A DNA stretch of 64,000 nt from Sphingomonas hengshuiensis (GCA_003240755.1 QFNF01000001.1:1-64000); one strand, 5' to 3'. Shown: positions 33,401 to 43,956, numbered from the stretch's first letter. Notes: generated by a model not told the origin, from the letters alone. A program made the numbers and translations.

Positions 33401-34317
33401 CAGCCGCCATGGATCGGCGCGCCCCAGCCGCCCCAGACATAGATGACGACGAACAGGAACAGCCAGACCACGTCGACGAAGTGCCAATACCATGCGGCCG
33501 CCTCGAAACCGAAATGCTGCTTGGGCGTGAAGTCGCCCTTGTACGCACGGATCAGGTTCACCGCGAGAAAGATGGTGCCGACCAGCACGTGAAAGCCGTG
33601 GAACCCGGTGGCCATGTAGAAGGCGGCACCATAGTTCAGCCCCTTGAACGGCATCGGTGCGTGGATGTATTCATACGCCTGGATGCACGAGAACAGCGCG
33701 CCGAGCAGGACGGTCAGCCACAGCCCCTTCTTGACGCCGTCATTCTCGCCCACGCCGATCGCGCCCCACAGGCCCTTCAACGCACCGCCGCGCTGGTTGT
33801 GGATCAGCGCGTGGTGCGCCCAGGTGACGGTGGTGCCCGACAGCAGCAGGATGAAGGTATTGAGCAGCGGCAGTTCGAACGCGTTGAGCACCTCGAGGCC
33901 CGCCGGCGGCCACTGCGCGGCGACCGCGGTGTTCCCCGCCTCGATCAACGATACGCCGTCATCATGGCTGTACTGGATCGCCGCGGGGAACAGCGAGAAG
34001 TCGAACCACGACCAGAACCACCCGACGAAGAACATCACTTCCGACGCGATGAACAGGATCATGCCATAGCGCAGGTGCAACTGCACCACCGGCGTATGGT
34101 CGCCCGCCTTCGCCTCGCGGATGACGTCGGCCCACCAGAAGCCCATGCAGGCCAGCGTGGCGATCAGCCCCGCGCCGAACACCAGGCCGCCCAGCGCCGC
34201 CTCGTTCATCCACATGACGCCGCCCGCCGCCAGGGCAAAGGCGGCCAGCGAGCTGGCCAGCGGCCAGATGCTGGGGGGAAGGATGTGAAAATCGTGATTC
34301 TTCGCGCCTGCCATCAT
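33400..34317 (-). CDS. ctaE: Cytochrome c oxidase subunit III
   Basis: The 305-residue polytopic protein has the subunit III features WWADVIREAK, YGMILFIASEVMFFVGWFW, HDGVSLIEAGN, WAHHALIH and FHGFHVLVGTIFL, ending AAAWYWHFVDVVWLFLF. It forms part of the aa3 oxidase with CoxB and CtaD encoded upstream. Seven membrane helices are expected. It follows ctaG by 49 bases, and its stop overlaps the DUF983 start by a base. Confidence 0.96.
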   Translation of the reverse strand: MMAGAKNHDFHILPPSIWPLASSLAAFALAAGGVMWMNEAALGGLVFGAGLIATLACMGFWWADVIREAKAGDHTPVVQLHLRYGMILFIASEVMFFVGWFWSWFDFSLFPAAIQYSHDDGVSLIEAGNTAVAAQWPPAGLEVLNAFELPLLNTFILLLSGTTVTWAHHALIHNQRGGALKGLWGAIGVGENDGVKKGLWLTVLLGALFSCIQAYEYIHAPMPFKGLNYGAAFYMATGFHGFHVLVGTIFLAVNLIRAYKGDFTPKQHFGFEAAAWYWHFVDVVWLFLFVVIYVWGGWGAPIHGG

Positions 34318-34366
34318 CCGTCCCTAACGCTGTCGCGCCTGTGCCGGCGCGTGAATGGCTGCGACC

Positions 34367-34900
34367 CTAGCTTGTCGTCGCGCCCGAATCCACCGGGTAA
34401 AATGTATAGGACAGCGTGATCGCGCGAATGTCCCTGGCGTCGGGATCGTCATGGATCTTGGGGTCGACGAAGAAGATCACCGGCATCCGCACCTTTTCGC
34501 CCGGTTGCAGCGTCTGTTCGGTGAAGCAGAAGCACTGGATCTTCGTGAAATACCTGCCGGCCTGGCTCGGCGTGACGTTGAAGGTGGCGGTGCCGGTGAC
34601 GGGCCGCCCCGACACGTTCCTTGCGGTGAAGAACGCCATGTCGCGCGCGCCGATATCGACGGTCTCCGACGCGCGTTCGGGCTTGAACTCCCATCCCAGC
34701 GCCGGGTTGGTGTTGGCGTCGAAACGCACGACGACCTTGTCGCCGATCCCGCCGGGCGCCTGTTGCCCGCGCTGGGTCGTGCCGTTGAACCCTGTCACCT
34801 GACAGAACATGCGGTACAGCGGCACGCTGGCGAAACCGACCCCGGTCATGCCGACGACGGCGGCGGCGGACAGCAGCGCGGTGCGCAGGTTGCGCGTCAC
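34367..34900 (-). CDS. ctaG: Cytochrome c oxidase assembly protein CtaG (Cox11)
   Basis: The 177-residue CtaG/Cox11 delivers copper to the CuB centre of subunit I. One N-terminal span (LLSAAAVVGMTGVGFASV) is followed by the periplasmic domain with PLYRMFCQVTGF. The copper motif is FCFTEQTLQPGE (CFCF type, KIQCFCFTEQ), then MPVIFFVDP. The GTG start at 34900 overlaps the stop of the 44-residue gene (GTGA), as is normal in this cluster. A longer ORF exists but would disrupt that coupling. Confidence 0.94.
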   Translation of the reverse strand: MTRNLRTALLSAAAVVGMTGVGFASVPLYRMFCQVTGFNGTTQRGQQAPGGIGDKVVVRFDANTNPALGWEFKPERASETVDIGARDMAFFTARNVSGRPVTGTATFNVTPSQAGRYFTKIQCFCFTEQTLQPGEKVRMPVIFFVDPKIHDDPDARDIRAITLSYTFYPVDSGATTS

Positions 34901-35031
34901 GCGCCCATGCCCGCCCGGATCTTGACGATGGTGATCGCGAACATCAGCACCACGAACGCGCCGAGCAGCCACGCCATCACCCGGGCGCGCTCGCGCTGCC
35001 GCGCGCGGATGCGATCGTCATGCTCGCTCAT
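34897..35031 (-). CDS. 44-residue single-span membrane protein of the cox cluster
   Basis: A 44-residue gene sits between ctaB and ctaG. Translation gives a charged N-terminus ([18 protein letters not shown]), one transmembrane helix ([18 protein letters not shown]) and a short tail. It overlaps ctaB by four bases at its start (ATGA) and ctaG by three at its stop. This small protein is a regular occupant of this position in alphaproteobacterial cox operons (CoxF-like), and is presumed to assist oxidase assembly. Confidence 0.85.
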   Translation of the reverse strand: MSEHDDRIRARQRERARVMAWLLGAFVVLMFAITIVKIRAGMGA

Positions 35032-35927
35032 GCCATCACCCACCGGTCGACGACCAGCGCGCCGAACATCGCAAAGAGATACAGGATCGAAAAGGCGAAC
35101 AGCCGCTTTTCGGGCTTCATCTTGTCATCTTGCGCAGTCGTCCGCGTCGCGACCTGCGCCGCCAGCACGCCGAACGTCGCGGTCAGCAGGCAGGCGACGA
35201 TGCCGTAGATCGCGCCGGTAAGCCCCAGCGGCCACGGCGCGACCGCGACCGCCGCCATCGGAATGGTGTACAGCCCGATCTGCGTCCGCGTCACCCGTTC
35301 GCCCGCCACCACCGGCAGCATCGGTACGCCGGCATTGGCGTAATCGGTCTTCACGAACAGGGCGAGCGCCCAGAAATGCGGCGGCGTCCACAGGAATACG
35401 AGGCAGAACAGCAGGAACGGCAGCAGCGCGATATCGCCGGTCGCCGCCGCCCAGCCGATCAGCGGCGGAAACGCGCCCGCCGCCCCGCCGATCACGATGT
35501 TCTGCGGCGTGCGACGCTTCAGCCATACGGTATAGACCAGCACGTAGAACAGGATCGACACGGTCAGGATCGCGGCGGCGGCGATGTTCACCGCCAGCCC
35601 CATCAGCACGACCGAAAAGATCGCGAGGCCGACGCCGAAATGCAGCGCCGATTCGCGGTCCATCCGCCCGGCGGGCAGCGGGCGGCCCTGCGTCCGTTTC
35701 ATCTTCGCGTCGAGATCGGCCTCGTACCACTGGTTCAGCGCGCCTGCCGCCCCGGCGCCCAGCGCGATGCACAGCACGGCGGTGAAGCCCAGCACCGGAT
35801 GGATCGGCACCGGTGCCGCCAGCATCCCGCACAGCCCGGTAAAGACGACCAGCGTCATCACCCTGGGCTTGGTCAGCGCCAGGAAGTCGCGCCAGTCGGC
35901 GGGCAGGGTAATCGTCTGCGCGGTCAT
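35028..35927 (-). CDS. ctaB: Protohaem IX farnesyltransferase (haem O synthase)
   Basis: The 299-residue UbiA-family membrane prenyltransferase converts haem B to haem O for the aa3 oxidase. It has the first Asp-rich motif [15 protein letters not shown], with GRPLPAGRM following at about residue 80. The second is [28 protein letters not shown] near 180. About eight spans are visible. The stop overlaps the next gene by four bases. A 66-base gap separates its start from the DUF1501 gene upstream. Confidence 0.96.
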   Translation of the reverse strand: MTAQTITLPADWRDFLALTKPRVMTLVVFTGLCGMLAAPVPIHPVLGFTAVLCIALGAGAAGALNQWYEADLDAKMKRTQGRPLPAGRMDRESALHFGVGLAIFSVVLMGLAVNIAAAAILTVSILFYVLVYTVWLKRRTPQNIVIGGAAGAFPPLIGWAAATGDIALLPFLLFCLVFLWTPPHFWALALFVKTDYANAGVPMLPVVAGERVTRTQIGLYTIPMAAVAVAPWPLGLTGAIYGIVACLLTATFGVLAAQVATRTTAQDDKMKPEKRLFAFSILYLFAMFGALVVDRWVMA

Positions 35928-35993
35928 CGCCGCCCTATATCGGGTTGTGCGGGCGGGGGAAAGTGCGGGGCGTCGGGCCGGGCGGCGTGTCGT

Positions 35994-37385
35994 TCAGACA
36001 AAGCCCTGCGACCAGCCCGAGCGGTCGTAATTGCCGATATTGGGCAGCACCGTGGTCAGGTCGCCGTCCGACACGCCGAACCAGCGCGCCAGCGTCGCGG
36101 CATATTGATCGACCGACATGGTCGGGATCAGCCGGCCCTGTCCGACATCGTCGCCGGTATTGTGCCCGATCGCCGGCGCGTTGCCGTAGAAGCGCCTGCC
36201 CTTCACCGCGCCGCCCATGACGAAGTGCATCGATCCCCAGCCATGGTCGACGCCATTGCCGTTCGACGCCAGCGTCCGCCCGAAATCGGACCCGGTAAAG
36301 GTCGTCACCTTGTCCGCCACGCCCAGCGCGACGGTGGTGTCGTGGAAGGCGCGCATCGCGTCCGCCACGCGGGACAGCAGCACCGGCTGGTTCGCGGCGA
36401 GGTTGTCGTGCAGGTCGAACCCGCCCATCGATACGAAGAACACCTGCCGCTTCGCCCCGATGTCGCCCGACACCGCGATCATCCGCGCGACCATCCGCAA
36501 CTGGTCGGCCAGCGTGTTGCCCTGCGGGAACAGCGAAAAGCCCGATTCGGGCGCCCCGGCCAACGCGTTGGCGAGCTGTGCTTGAACATCCATCGCCCGT
36601 TTGTTCACCCGCGCATATTCCGACGCGAACAGGTTCGGGTTGGTTTCGGTCATCAGCGTGCGCAGCGTCTGCGCGGCGGTTGCCGATCCATAGAGCGACG
36701 TCGCCCCGCGCAGCAGCGACACCGGGCCGCCGGTGCCGACATTATACTGGATCGCCTGCCGCCCGGTCAGGAACACGGCGTTGCCCGACGTATTGATGCA
36801 CGTCAGCGTCGCGCTGCCGTTGCCCGACTGGTACAGGTCGCCGATCCGCCCGCCCCAGCCCGACAGCGCGCCTTCGGGGCTCGATGCCTGGAAGAAGCTC
36901 TGCTGGTCGTTGTGCGAGAACAGTTTGGGCGGCAGGCGCACCGATTTGTTGAGATACTGCGCCCGCGTCGTCGGCTGGACCAGCGTGCCGACGTTCAGCG
37001 CGACCGCCAGCCGTCCGGCATCGAACAGCGGGTTGAGCTTCGCCATCGCTGGCGCAAGGGCATAGGCCCGCCCGCCCAGATCGTTGCCCGGGACCAGCGC
37101 CGTCGCCTGCAACGCGTCGCGGCCGATCGCCAGTCCGCCGCGCGCCGTGGCATATTGGCCGTGTGAGGTCGGGTCATAGGGGACCAGCGTGTTGTAATGG
37201 TCGTTGCCGCCATACAGGAACACGCACACCAGCGCCTTGTAATCGGTGGCGGTCGCCGCCGCCGCTTCGCCGATCGCGCCGAGGCTGGTGGCGAACGGGG
37301 CGGCGACCCCGGCCATGCCGAGCACGGCCGAGCGTTGCAGGAACGCACGACGGGAAACGTCGCGAAGGATCGTCGGAGCGTTCAT
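35994..37385 (-). CDS. DUF1501 protein with Tat signal
   Basis: The 463-residue DUF1501 protein has a twin-arginine signal: SRRAFLQRSAVLGMAGVAAP at the N-terminus, so it is exported folded to the periplasm. The family (sulfatase/alkaline-phosphatase-like) shows VCVFLYGGNDHYNT at about residue 53, a GFDLHDN segment and DFGRTLASNGNGVDHGWG near 365, the probable metal site. DUF1501 proteins nearly always pair with DUF1800 proteins, and here the DUF1800 gene overlaps its start by four bases. The substrate is unknown. Confidence 0.9.
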   Translation of the reverse strand: MNAPTILRDVSRRAFLQRSAVLGMAGVAAPFATSLGAIGEAAAATATDYKALVCVFLYGGNDHYNTLVPYDPTSHGQYATARGGLAIGRDALQATALVPGNDLGGRAYALAPAMAKLNPLFDAGRLAVALNVGTLVQPTTRAQYLNKSVRLPPKLFSHNDQQSFFQASSPEGALSGWGGRIGDLYQSGNGSATLTCINTSGNAVFLTGRQAIQYNVGTGGPVSLLRGATSLYGSATAAQTLRTLMTETNPNLFASEYARVNKRAMDVQAQLANALAGAPESGFSLFPQGNTLADQLRMVARMIAVSGDIGAKRQVFFVSMGGFDLHDNLAANQPVLLSRVADAMRAFHDTTVALGVADKVTTFTGSDFGRTLASNGNGVDHGWGSMHFVMGGAVKGRRFYGNAPAIGHNTGDDVGQGRLIPTMSVDQYAATLARWFGVSDGDLTTVLPNIGNYDRSGWSQGFV

Positions 37386-39142
37386 TTCTGCACCAGATAA
37401 TCGGGGGAGGCGAGGGTCAGCAGGATCGCCACGCCCGTGCGGTTCAGCGTCGCGTTGCTGGCGGTCAGGGGAATGCTGTCGACAGCGGTGCGGATCGCGG
37501 TCACGGTCGGCCCGCGCAACTGCCCGGCGGCCAGGATCAGGTTCACCTCGTCGACCAGCTTCTGGCTGTCGGACGCCAGCGCCATCATCGCCGCATAATC
37601 GGCCTTCACGTCGCCGGTGCCGCCGCCGACCATCGACTGCATATAGTTGATATAGGCGATGTTGGTCTGTTCGCTGGCGATCAGGAACTCGGGCGCGGTC
37701 ATCCCCGCCTGCGCGATGGCGGTGCCCGGCGGGGTATAGCCCGGCCGGACGAAGCCGAAGACGCTGGGCGCGCGGCCGATCGACTGGCCCAGCCGCTGCG
37801 TCGTGCTGGTCGTATCGCCGATCGCCCATGCGTCGCTGGGCGAGGTGACGCCGAAGGCCCGCGCCCAGTTGGTCAGCCGCTGCACCGGGTCGCGCAGCCG
37901 CCCGCTGCCGGTGCCGGCCAGCGCCGCGGCGTCGTCGCGCGCCTCCGGGTCGAGCAGGATGGCGCGGATCACCGCCTTCATGTCGCCGCGCACGCCGCTG
38001 CCGTTATTGGCGAAGGCGGCGGCGACCCGGCCCACATAGGCGCGGCTGGGGTTGGACGTCACCATCCGCTGGATCAGTTGCCTCGACACGAACGGCGCGA
38101 CATTGGGGTGGCGAAAGATGATGTCGAGCGCGGCATCGATCGCGGCGAACCCGCCGCCCGACACCGTTGCGCCGAGAAAGGTGGCCGACCCGGTTTCGTT
38201 GGCCGATGCGGTAAGGACGAGCGGCTGGCGCATCCGGTCGGGCGTGGTGTTGTCGCTGGTCGCGAGGTTCAGCCCGGTAAAGACCCGCGCCAGTTGCGCC
38301 ACATCGTCCTGCGTATAGGTTTCGATCGGTACGCCGTTCGACACGCGCACCGTCCCGTCCTGTTCGAGCTGATAGACGCCCAGCGTGAACAGTTGCATCA
38401 GCTCCCGCGCGTAATTCTCGTCGGGCAACTGGCCGTTCGACGGATTGGCCTTGCGGCTGCCGATGAAGCTGAGGAACGATCCCATCGCCGCGTTGCGCGT
38501 GATCGCGCCCAGCAGGTCGCGGTAATTGCCGAACGCATGATCGAGCAGCACGTCGTTATATGCCGCCATCGCAAAGGCGCGCCACGACAGGTTGATGCCG
38601 TTGATGCCGACGACAACGAAGTCGAGCAGCGCCAGGGCGACCCGCTGGCGCAGGGGGTCGCCGCCCGCGATCGCCTGGCGCCAGACGCTGGAATCATAGC
38701 CGCTCTGCCCGCTGACATTCGTGGCGCTGTCATACCCCTTGGATACCAGCCAGTCCCAGTGGCTGGTGTCGCGCGGCCGGGCGAACTGCGCGTCGATCCA
38801 CCCGGCGATGCCGCTGTTCAGCACCGCATCGATCGACGTCCGGGTGGCCCCCATCGTCGCCTGCGCGAGCAGGCGGCTTGCCCCTTGCGCCGTCAGTGCG
38901 GCCACGGTCGGCGACGGGCTGGGGGTCGGCGTCGGGGCGGGCGCGGGTACCGATACCACGCCCCCGCCGCTGTCGGAGCCGCCCGAATCGCAGGCGGCGA
39001 GAAGCGCGGCCGCCGCGACCACGCCCCGCCGGTCGATCGACGAACGTCGCCCGCCGGCCGCACCCGCCGGCTGCGCCGCCGGTGCCGCTTCGGAAATCGT
39101 GACCGCACCATCGCTGTCGATGGTCACGTCGTCGCCCAACAT
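37382..39142 (-). CDS. DUF1800 protein
   Basis: The 586-residue DUF1800 protein shows the core ASRLLAQATMGATRTSID (about residue 88), RQRVALALLDFVVV, FSxI-like SFIGSRKANPSNGQLPDENYARELMQLFTLG, and a C-terminal region. The N-terminal part has a hydrophobic stretch (GVVAAAALLAACDSG) with a lipobox-like LLAAC about 50 residues in, then a Pro/Thr-rich linker (PAPAPTPTPSPSPT). A shorter start could make it a normal lipoprotein. It pairs with DUF1501, and together they interrupt the oxidase gene cluster between ctaD and ctaB. Function unknown. Confidence 0.88.
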   Translation of the reverse strand: MLGDDVTIDSDGAVTISEAAPAAQPAGAAGGRRSSIDRRGVVAAAALLAACDSGGSDSGGGVVSVPAPAPTPTPSPSPTVAALTAQGASRLLAQATMGATRTSIDAVLNSGIAGWIDAQFARPRDTSHWDWLVSKGYDSATNVSGQSGYDSSVWRQAIAGGDPLRQRVALALLDFVVVGINGINLSWRAFAMAAYNDVLLDHAFGNYRDLLGAITRNAAMGSFLSFIGSRKANPSNGQLPDENYARELMQLFTLGVYQLEQDGTVRVSNGVPIETYTQDDVAQLARVFTGLNLATSDNTTPDRMRQPLVLTASANETGSATFLGATVSGGGFAAIDAALDIIFRHPNVAPFVSRQLIQRMVTSNPSRAYVGRVAAAFANNGSGVRGDMKAVIRAILLDPEARDDAAALAGTGSGRLRDPVQRLTNWARAFGVTSPSDAWAIGDTTSTTQRLGQSIGRAPSVFGFVRPGYTPPGTAIAQAGMTAPEFLIASEQTNIAYINYMQSMVGGGTGDVKADYAAMMALASDSQKLVDEVNLILAAGQLRGPTVTAIRTAVDSIPLTASNATLNRTGVAILLTLASPDYLVQK

Positions 39143-39268
39143 CGCAATCCCCCGGACGTTTGATCCGTCGGTATCGCGACTATCGTTGGGAATTCGTTAA
39201 AGCCAGCAAGCTATTATGGCTAATCGAACAAAACGCGCTGCCGATCACAAGGTTCCCAAAAAATTGGC

Positions 39269-39295
39269 GTCGTTTCGATTTCGTACCGAAACGAC
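39269..39295. promoter_or_regulatory. Inverted repeat upstream of the DUF1800/DUF1501 pair
   Basis: GTCGTTTCG and CGAAACGAC form a perfect 9-bp inverted repeat with a 9-base spacer, about 127 bases before the DUF1800 start on the minus strand. It is symmetrical like an operator, with no T-tract, so a regulator site is more likely than a terminator. Confidence 0.4.
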
Positions 39296-39542
39296 CTGTC
39301 TACGCAGTCGTTCGACACGTTCGGAGCGTCTTCCGAACAGGTCGGATCAATGGCGCGAGGGTGATTTCGGCTCGCGGCAGGGGGGGGGGGAGAGCGATGC
39401 CGGGGCATCGTGATCGATGGGCAACGCCGCCCCGGATCGAAAGCCCCCGCTGCGCCAGCGGTCATGACAGTGGTTCAACCTCGTCGGACAGCGCTCTCGC
39501 CTGCACGATGCCTCGCAGCATGCCGGACCGCCGCCGCCGACG

Positions 39543-39571
39543 AAAAAAACGCCCCGGATTGCTCCGGGGCG
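39543..39571 (-). terminator. Rho-independent terminator of ctaD
   Basis: On the minus strand, an 8-bp stem CGCCCCGG/CCGGGGCG with a 6-base loop is followed by seven T (plus-strand AAAAAAA at 39543-39549). It lies 28 bases after the ctaD stop and separates coxB-ctaD from the DUF1800 unit. Confidence 0.88.
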
Positions 39572-39598
39572 TCGTCCGTCCTGCACATCGCCGGTCGA

Positions 39599-41245
39599 TC
39601 ATCCGATCTTGGGCAGCGTCTCGAACTGGTGGAACGGCGGCGGCGACGACAGCGTCCATTCCAGCGTCGTGGCGCCTTCGCCCCACGGATTTCCCTCCGC
39701 CTTGCGCCCCGCCATCAGCGAGACGACGACGTTGACGAAGAAGAACACCATGCCCAGCGCCATGATGGCATAGCCGGCCGAGGCGATGTGGTTGAAGAAG
39801 GCATAGGCGTCCGGATAGTCCGGATAGCGCCGCGGCATGCCCTGCGTACCGAGGAAGTGCATCGGAAAGAACATGACGTTCACACCGATGAAGAACACCC
39901 AGAAATGCAGCTTGCCCAGCAGTTCGTTGTACATCCGGCCCGACATCTTCGGGAACCAGTAGTAGAAGCCGGCGAACAGCGCGAACACCGCGCCCAGCGA
40001 CAGCACATAATGGAAGTGCGCGACGACATAATAGGTGTCGTGCAGCACGTCGTCGACGCCGCCATTGGCAAGGACCACGCCGGTCACGCCGCCGACGGTG
40101 AACATGAAGATGAACCCGATCGCCCACAGCATCGGCGTGGGGAAACGCAGCGACCCGCCCCACATCGTGGCGATCCACGAAAAGATCTTGATGCCGGTCG
40201 GCACGGCGATCAGCATCGTCGCGGCGGTGAAATACATCTTGGTGTTCACCGACAGGCCGGTGGTGAACATGTGGTGCGCCCACACCACGAACCCGACCGC
40301 GCCGATCGCGACCATGGCATAGGCCATGCCGAGATAGCCGAACACCGGCTTCTTGCTGAAGGTCGCGACGATGTGGCTGATGATGCCGAAGCCCGGCAGG
40401 ATCATGATGTACACTTCGGGATGGCCGAAGAACCAGAACAGGTGCTGGTACAGCACCGGGTCGCCGCCGCCGGCGGGATCGAAGAAGGTCGTGCCGAACT
40501 TGCGGTCGGTCAGCAGCATGGTGATCGCCGCGGCCAGCACCGGCAGCGCCAGCAGCAGCAGGAAGGCCGTGACCAGCACCGACCACACGAACAGCGGCAT
40601 CTTGTGCAGCGTCATGCCCGGCGCGCGCATGTTGAAGATGGTGGTGATGAAGTTGATCGCGCCCAGGATCGACGACGCACCGGCAAGGTGCAGCGACAGG
40701 ATCGCCATGTCGACGCTCGGCCCCGGCTCGCCATAGGTCGACAGCGGGGCATAGACCGTCCACCCCGTGCCCGCGCCGCCGCCGAACATCGTGCTGCCCA
40801 GCAGCAGCAGGAAGGCGGGGATCAGCAGCCAGAACGAGATGTTGTTCATCCGCGGGAACGCCATGTCGGGCGCGCCGATCATGATCGGCACGAACCAGTT
40901 GCCAAAGCCGCCGATCATCGCCGGCATCACCATGAAGAACACCATGATGAGGCCGTGGGCGGTGATGAGCACGTTCCAGAAATGCAGCGCCTGGTCGCCC
41001 TCATGGCCCGACAGCCATGGCAGCCACTGGATGCCCGGCTGGGCCAGTTCGAGCCGCATGATGCCCGAGATCGCGCCGCCGATGATCCCCGCGACGATCG
41101 CGAAGATCAGGTAAAGCGTGCCGATGTCCTTGTGGTTGGTCGACATGAACCACCGGGCGAAGAAGCCCGGCTTGTGGTCCGCGTCGTGATGCGCGTGATC
41201 GTCGTGCGCGAACGCATTATGGCCGGAAAGGGCGGTATCGGTCAT
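39599..41245 (-). CDS. ctaD: Cytochrome c oxidase subunit I
   Basis: The 548-residue haem-copper oxidase subunit I has [15 protein letters not shown] at the N-terminus. It has the CuB/haem motif [18 protein letters not shown] (His-Pro-Glu-Val-Tyr), the Tyr-cross-linked His, [11 protein letters not shown] and [15 protein letters not shown]. Twelve membrane spans and the K/D-pathway residues typical of aa3 oxidases are expected. ATG 41245 ([12 protein letters not shown]) is used. It follows coxB by one base and ends with its own terminator, so coxB-ctaD form a two-gene unit. Confidence 0.97.
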   Translation of the reverse strand: MTDTALSGHNAFAHDDHAHHDADHKPGFFARWFMSTNHKDIGTLYLIFAIVAGIIGGAISGIMRLELAQPGIQWLPWLSGHEGDQALHFWNVLITAHGLIMVFFMVMPAMIGGFGNWFVPIMIGAPDMAFPRMNNISFWLLIPAFLLLLGSTMFGGGAGTGWTVYAPLSTYGEPGPSVDMAILSLHLAGASSILGAINFITTIFNMRAPGMTLHKMPLFVWSVLVTAFLLLLALPVLAAAITMLLTDRKFGTTFFDPAGGGDPVLYQHLFWFFGHPEVYIMILPGFGIISHIVATFSKKPVFGYLGMAYAMVAIGAVGFVVWAHHMFTTGLSVNTKMYFTAATMLIAVPTGIKIFSWIATMWGGSLRFPTPMLWAIGFIFMFTVGGVTGVVLANGGVDDVLHDTYYVVAHFHYVLSLGAVFALFAGFYYWFPKMSGRMYNELLGKLHFWVFFIGVNVMFFPMHFLGTQGMPRRYPDYPDAYAFFNHIASAGYAIMALGMVFFFVNVVVSLMAGRKAEGNPWGEGATTLEWTLSSPPPFHQFETLPKIG

Positions 41246-41246
41246 C

Positions 41247-42449
41247 TTACTGGTCCACATTGCCGACGCCGCCGCCGTTGCCGGTGGCGCGCTGGGTGGA
41301 GGGAGAGGCGGCTTGCGTGGCGTTGACCACCGGCACGTCGGCGGCTTCGCTCGCGTTCGACGTGGCGTCGGCGACGTCGGCGCCCGGCTGCGGGATCACG
41401 GCGCTGCTGGGGGCGGCGGCCTGCGCGGCGCTGGGCAGCGTGCCGCCCTTGGCGCGGATCCACTGTTCGAACTGCGCCTGCGGCACCGCTTCGACCGCGA
41501 TCGGCATATACGCATGGCGCGCACCGCACAGCTCGCTGCACTGGCCGAAATACAGGCCCGGCTTCTCGATGGTGAAGCTGGTCTCGTTCAGGCGGCCGGG
41601 CACCGCGTCGAGCTTGATCCAGAAGGCCGGGATCGCCCAGCTATGGATCACGTCGGTCGCGGTGGTGATGAGGCGGATCGGCACGCCGACCGGCAGCACG
41701 ATGCGGTTGTCCACCGCCAGCAGGCGGGGCCCGTCGGCATCGGTGCGGAACCGCTGTCCCGCCGCGACCTCGCCCCGTTCCTTCAGCATGTTGGCCGTCA
41801 CCGACACGCCGCCATAATCGGGATATTCGTAACTCCAGAACCACTGGTTGCCGATCGCCTTCAGCGTGACCGCATTGTCGGGTGCCGGCTTGAACTGGCG
41901 CGCGAGCAGCCCGATCGAGGGTACCGCGATCAGTGCCAAGATCAGCACCGGGGCGGCGGTCCAGATGATCTCGATCGTCGTGTTGTGCGACGTCTTCGAC
42001 GGGACCGGGTTCGCCTTTTCGCGGAACCGGATCGCGACATAGCCGAGCAGGAACAGCACCAGCAGCGAAATGGCGACGATCACCGGCATCAGGATGTGGT
42101 TGTGGAAATCCTTCGCCTCGCGCCCGTTGGGCGTGAACTGCTGCTGCAGGTCCACCGCACGATCGGACGGCTGTCCGACATGCGGCGTCGCGATCATGCG
42201 TGGCGATCCGTCGGCGTTGAGCGTCGGGTCCGGCATCGCCGCCGGGGCGGGGGCTGCGGCGGTCGCGGCGGGTGCCGCCTGTCCGGTCGGATCGGCGGCG
42301 GCCGATCCGGGGGGCGGGGCGCCCGCCTGCGGCGCCGTCGCCACTTCCCCGGACCCCGGCGTAACCGCGGCGGGCTGCTGCGCATGGGCGGTCCCCGCCA
42401 ATGCAGCCGCGGCCGCGATTACAAACATCCTCATCCCAATGCTTCGCAT
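41247..42449 (-). CDS. coxB: Cytochrome c oxidase subunit II
   Basis: The 400-residue subunit has a signal peptide ([19 protein letters not shown]), a Pro/Ala-rich linker and two spans ([42 protein letters not shown]). The CuA domain has [28 protein letters not shown] (the CuA Cys-x3-Cys and His) and [12 protein letters not shown]. It accepts electrons from cytochrome c. The C-terminus carries an extra 60-residue low-complexity Ala/Ser/Thr tail after the CuA domain. The in-frame ATG at 42434 (MRMF) is a better signal-peptide start than 42449. Confidence 0.95.
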   Translation of the reverse strand: MRSIGMRMFVIAAAAALAGTAHAQQPAAVTPGSGEVATAPQAGAPPPGSAAADPTGQAAPAATAAAPAPAAMPDPTLNADGSPRMIATPHVGQPSDRAVDLQQQFTPNGREAKDFHNHILMPVIVAISLLVLFLLGYVAIRFREKANPVPSKTSHNTTIEIIWTAAPVLILALIAVPSIGLLARQFKPAPDNAVTLKAIGNQWFWSYEYPDYGGVSVTANMLKERGEVAAGQRFRTDADGPRLLAVDNRIVLPVGVPIRLITTATDVIHSWAIPAFWIKLDAVPGRLNETSFTIEKPGLYFGQCSELCGARHAYMPIAVEAVPQAQFEQWIRAKGGTLPSAAQAAAPSSAVIPQPGADVADATSNASEAADVPVVNATQAASPSTQRATGNGGGVGNVDQ

Positions 42450-42639
42450 CGTGTCGTGTCACCCCGTTATCGGGCACGCGGCACGCTTCTTGTGTGGCGT
42501 GGTCGCGTGCGGCGGGCGTTTGGAAACCCTAACCCACCGGGCTATACGCGGCATGTCGCCCCGCCTCAAGCGATGGTTGCGAAGCGTCACGTGCCGGGCG
42601 TAGAGGCGGTCGCGACGGCAACCGGCGGGACGACAGCCC

Positions 42640-43221
42640 ATGAACGACGACGCGATCCTCGACGAATTCCGGCAGGCGGAAGCGCTGCTGGAGGGGCATT
42701 TCATCCTGTCGTCGGGCCTGCGCTCGCCCCGCTACCTGCAATGCGCCCGCGTATTGATGGATCCGCGGCGCGCGGCGCGGTTATGCGACGAACTGGCAAG
42801 CCGCCTGCCGGATGAGGTGCGCGACCGAATCGACGTCGTGATCTCGCCGGCGATGGGCGGGGTGATCGTCGGGCACGAAATGGGCCGCTCGCTGGGCGTG
42901 GTCGCGATGTTCCTCGAGCGGCCGACCGGCATTTTCGAACTGCGGCGCGGCTTCCGCATCGATCCCGGCACCCGCGTGCTGATGATGGAGGATGTCGTGA
43001 CCACCGGCCTGTCCTCGCGTGAGGCGATCGCCGCGATCGGTGCGGCGGGGGGCGAGGTGGTGGCCGCCGCATCGCTGGTCGACCGGTCGAACGGGTCGGC
43101 GGATCTGGGCGTGCCGTTCTTCCCGCTCGTCCGCCTCGACGTGCCGAGCTACCGTCCCGACGCGCTGCCCGCCGAACTGGCGGCGATCCCGGCGGTCAAG
43201 CCCGGAAGCCGCGCGGCATGA
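42640..43221 (+). CDS. pyrE: Orotate phosphoribosyltransferase
   Basis: The 193-residue enzyme makes orotidine 5'-phosphate from orotate and PRPP in pyrimidine synthesis. It has [14 protein letters not shown] at the N-terminus, [31 protein letters not shown] and the PRPP loop [18 protein letters not shown] (about residues 112-129). It is divergent from coxB over a 190-base gap with no recognised motif. It overlaps pdxJ by four bases (ATGA-type junction at 43218-43221). Confidence 0.95.
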   Translation: MNDDAILDEFRQAEALLEGHFILSSGLRSPRYLQCARVLMDPRRAARLCDELASRLPDEVRDRIDVVISPAMGGVIVGHEMGRSLGVVAMFLERPTGIFELRRGFRIDPGTRVLMMEDVVTTGLSSREAIAAIGAAGGEVVAAASLVDRSNGSADLGVPFFPLVRLDVPSYRPDALPAELAAIPAVKPGSRAA

Positions 43222-43946
43222 CCGTGCCGCTGCGCCTGGGGGTGAACATCGACCATGTCGCGACGGTGCGCAATGCGCGCGGATCGGGCTATCCCGACCC
43301 GGTGCGCGCCGCGCTGCTGGCGGCGGAACATGGCGCGGACGGCATCACCGCCCACCTTCGCGAGGATCGCCGCCACATCACCGACGACGATATCGCCCGG
43401 CTGTCCACCGAACTGACGCTGCCGCTCAACCTCGAAATGGCGGCGACTGCGGAAATGCTGGGCATCGCGCTCAAGCATCGCCCGCATGCCGCCTGCATCG
43501 TGCCCGAAAAGCGCGAGGAGCGCACGACCGAGGGCGGGCTGGACGTCGCGGGGCAGCAGGACAGGCTGGCGCCGATGGTACAGGCCCTGGCCGCAGCGGG
43601 GGTGCGGGTGTCGCTGTTCATCGAACCCGACGCCGCGCAGATCGCCGCCGCCGTCGCGCTGGGCGTCCCCGTCGTCGAACTGCATACCGGCCGCTATGCG
43701 GAATTGTCGGGCGAGGCGCAGGTCGCCGAGCTTCGCCGCATCGCGGATGCCGCCGCGCTGGCGGCGAAGAACGGGATCGAGGTGCATGCCGGGCATGGGC
43801 TGACCTTCGACAATGTGGTGCCGATCGCCGCGATCCCGCAGGTGTGCGAGCTCAATATCGGCCATTTCCTGATCGGCGAGGCGGTCTTTGGCGGGCTCGG
43901 CCCGGTCGTCGCGCGGATGAAGGAACTGATGGAGACCGCGCGGTGA
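43218..43946 (+). CDS. pdxJ: Pyridoxine 5'-phosphate synthase
   Basis: The 242-residue TIM barrel condenses 3-amino-1-hydroxyacetone phosphate and deoxyxylulose phosphate to pyridoxine 5'-phosphate. The signature [16 protein letters not shown] at residues 6-21, [31 protein letters not shown] and GHGLTFDNV are all present. It is co-transcribed with pyrE. A palindromic repeat follows, then acpS. This pyrE-pdxJ-acpS-lepB order is conserved in sphingomonads. Confidence 0.96.
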   Translation: MTVPLRLGVNIDHVATVRNARGSGYPDPVRAALLAAEHGADGITAHLREDRRHITDDDIARLSTELTLPLNLEMAATAEMLGIALKHRPHAACIVPEKREERTTEGGLDVAGQQDRLAPMVQALAAAGVRVSLFIEPDAAQIAAAVALGVPVVELHTGRYAELSGEAQVAELRRIADAAALAAKNGIEVHAGHGLTFDNVVPIAAIPQVCELNIGHFLIGEAVFGGLGPVVARMKELMETAR

Positions 43947-43956
43947 ACAACGCTAG

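Larger units (their letters stand above)
39143..39598. other. 456-base intergenic region
   Basis: No gene is supported here. It holds a 9-bp inverted repeat at 39269-39295 (GTCGTTTCG...CGAAACGAC), an AT-richer stretch around 39190-39270 likely to carry the DUF1800 promoter, a run of eleven G at 39380-39390, and the ctaD terminator at 39543-39571. Confidence 0.6.

Noticed and set aside
35130..37166. 678-codon plus-strand ORF over ctaB and the DUF1501 gene
   Set aside because: It spans two real genes and their gap and has only repetitive charged sequence.
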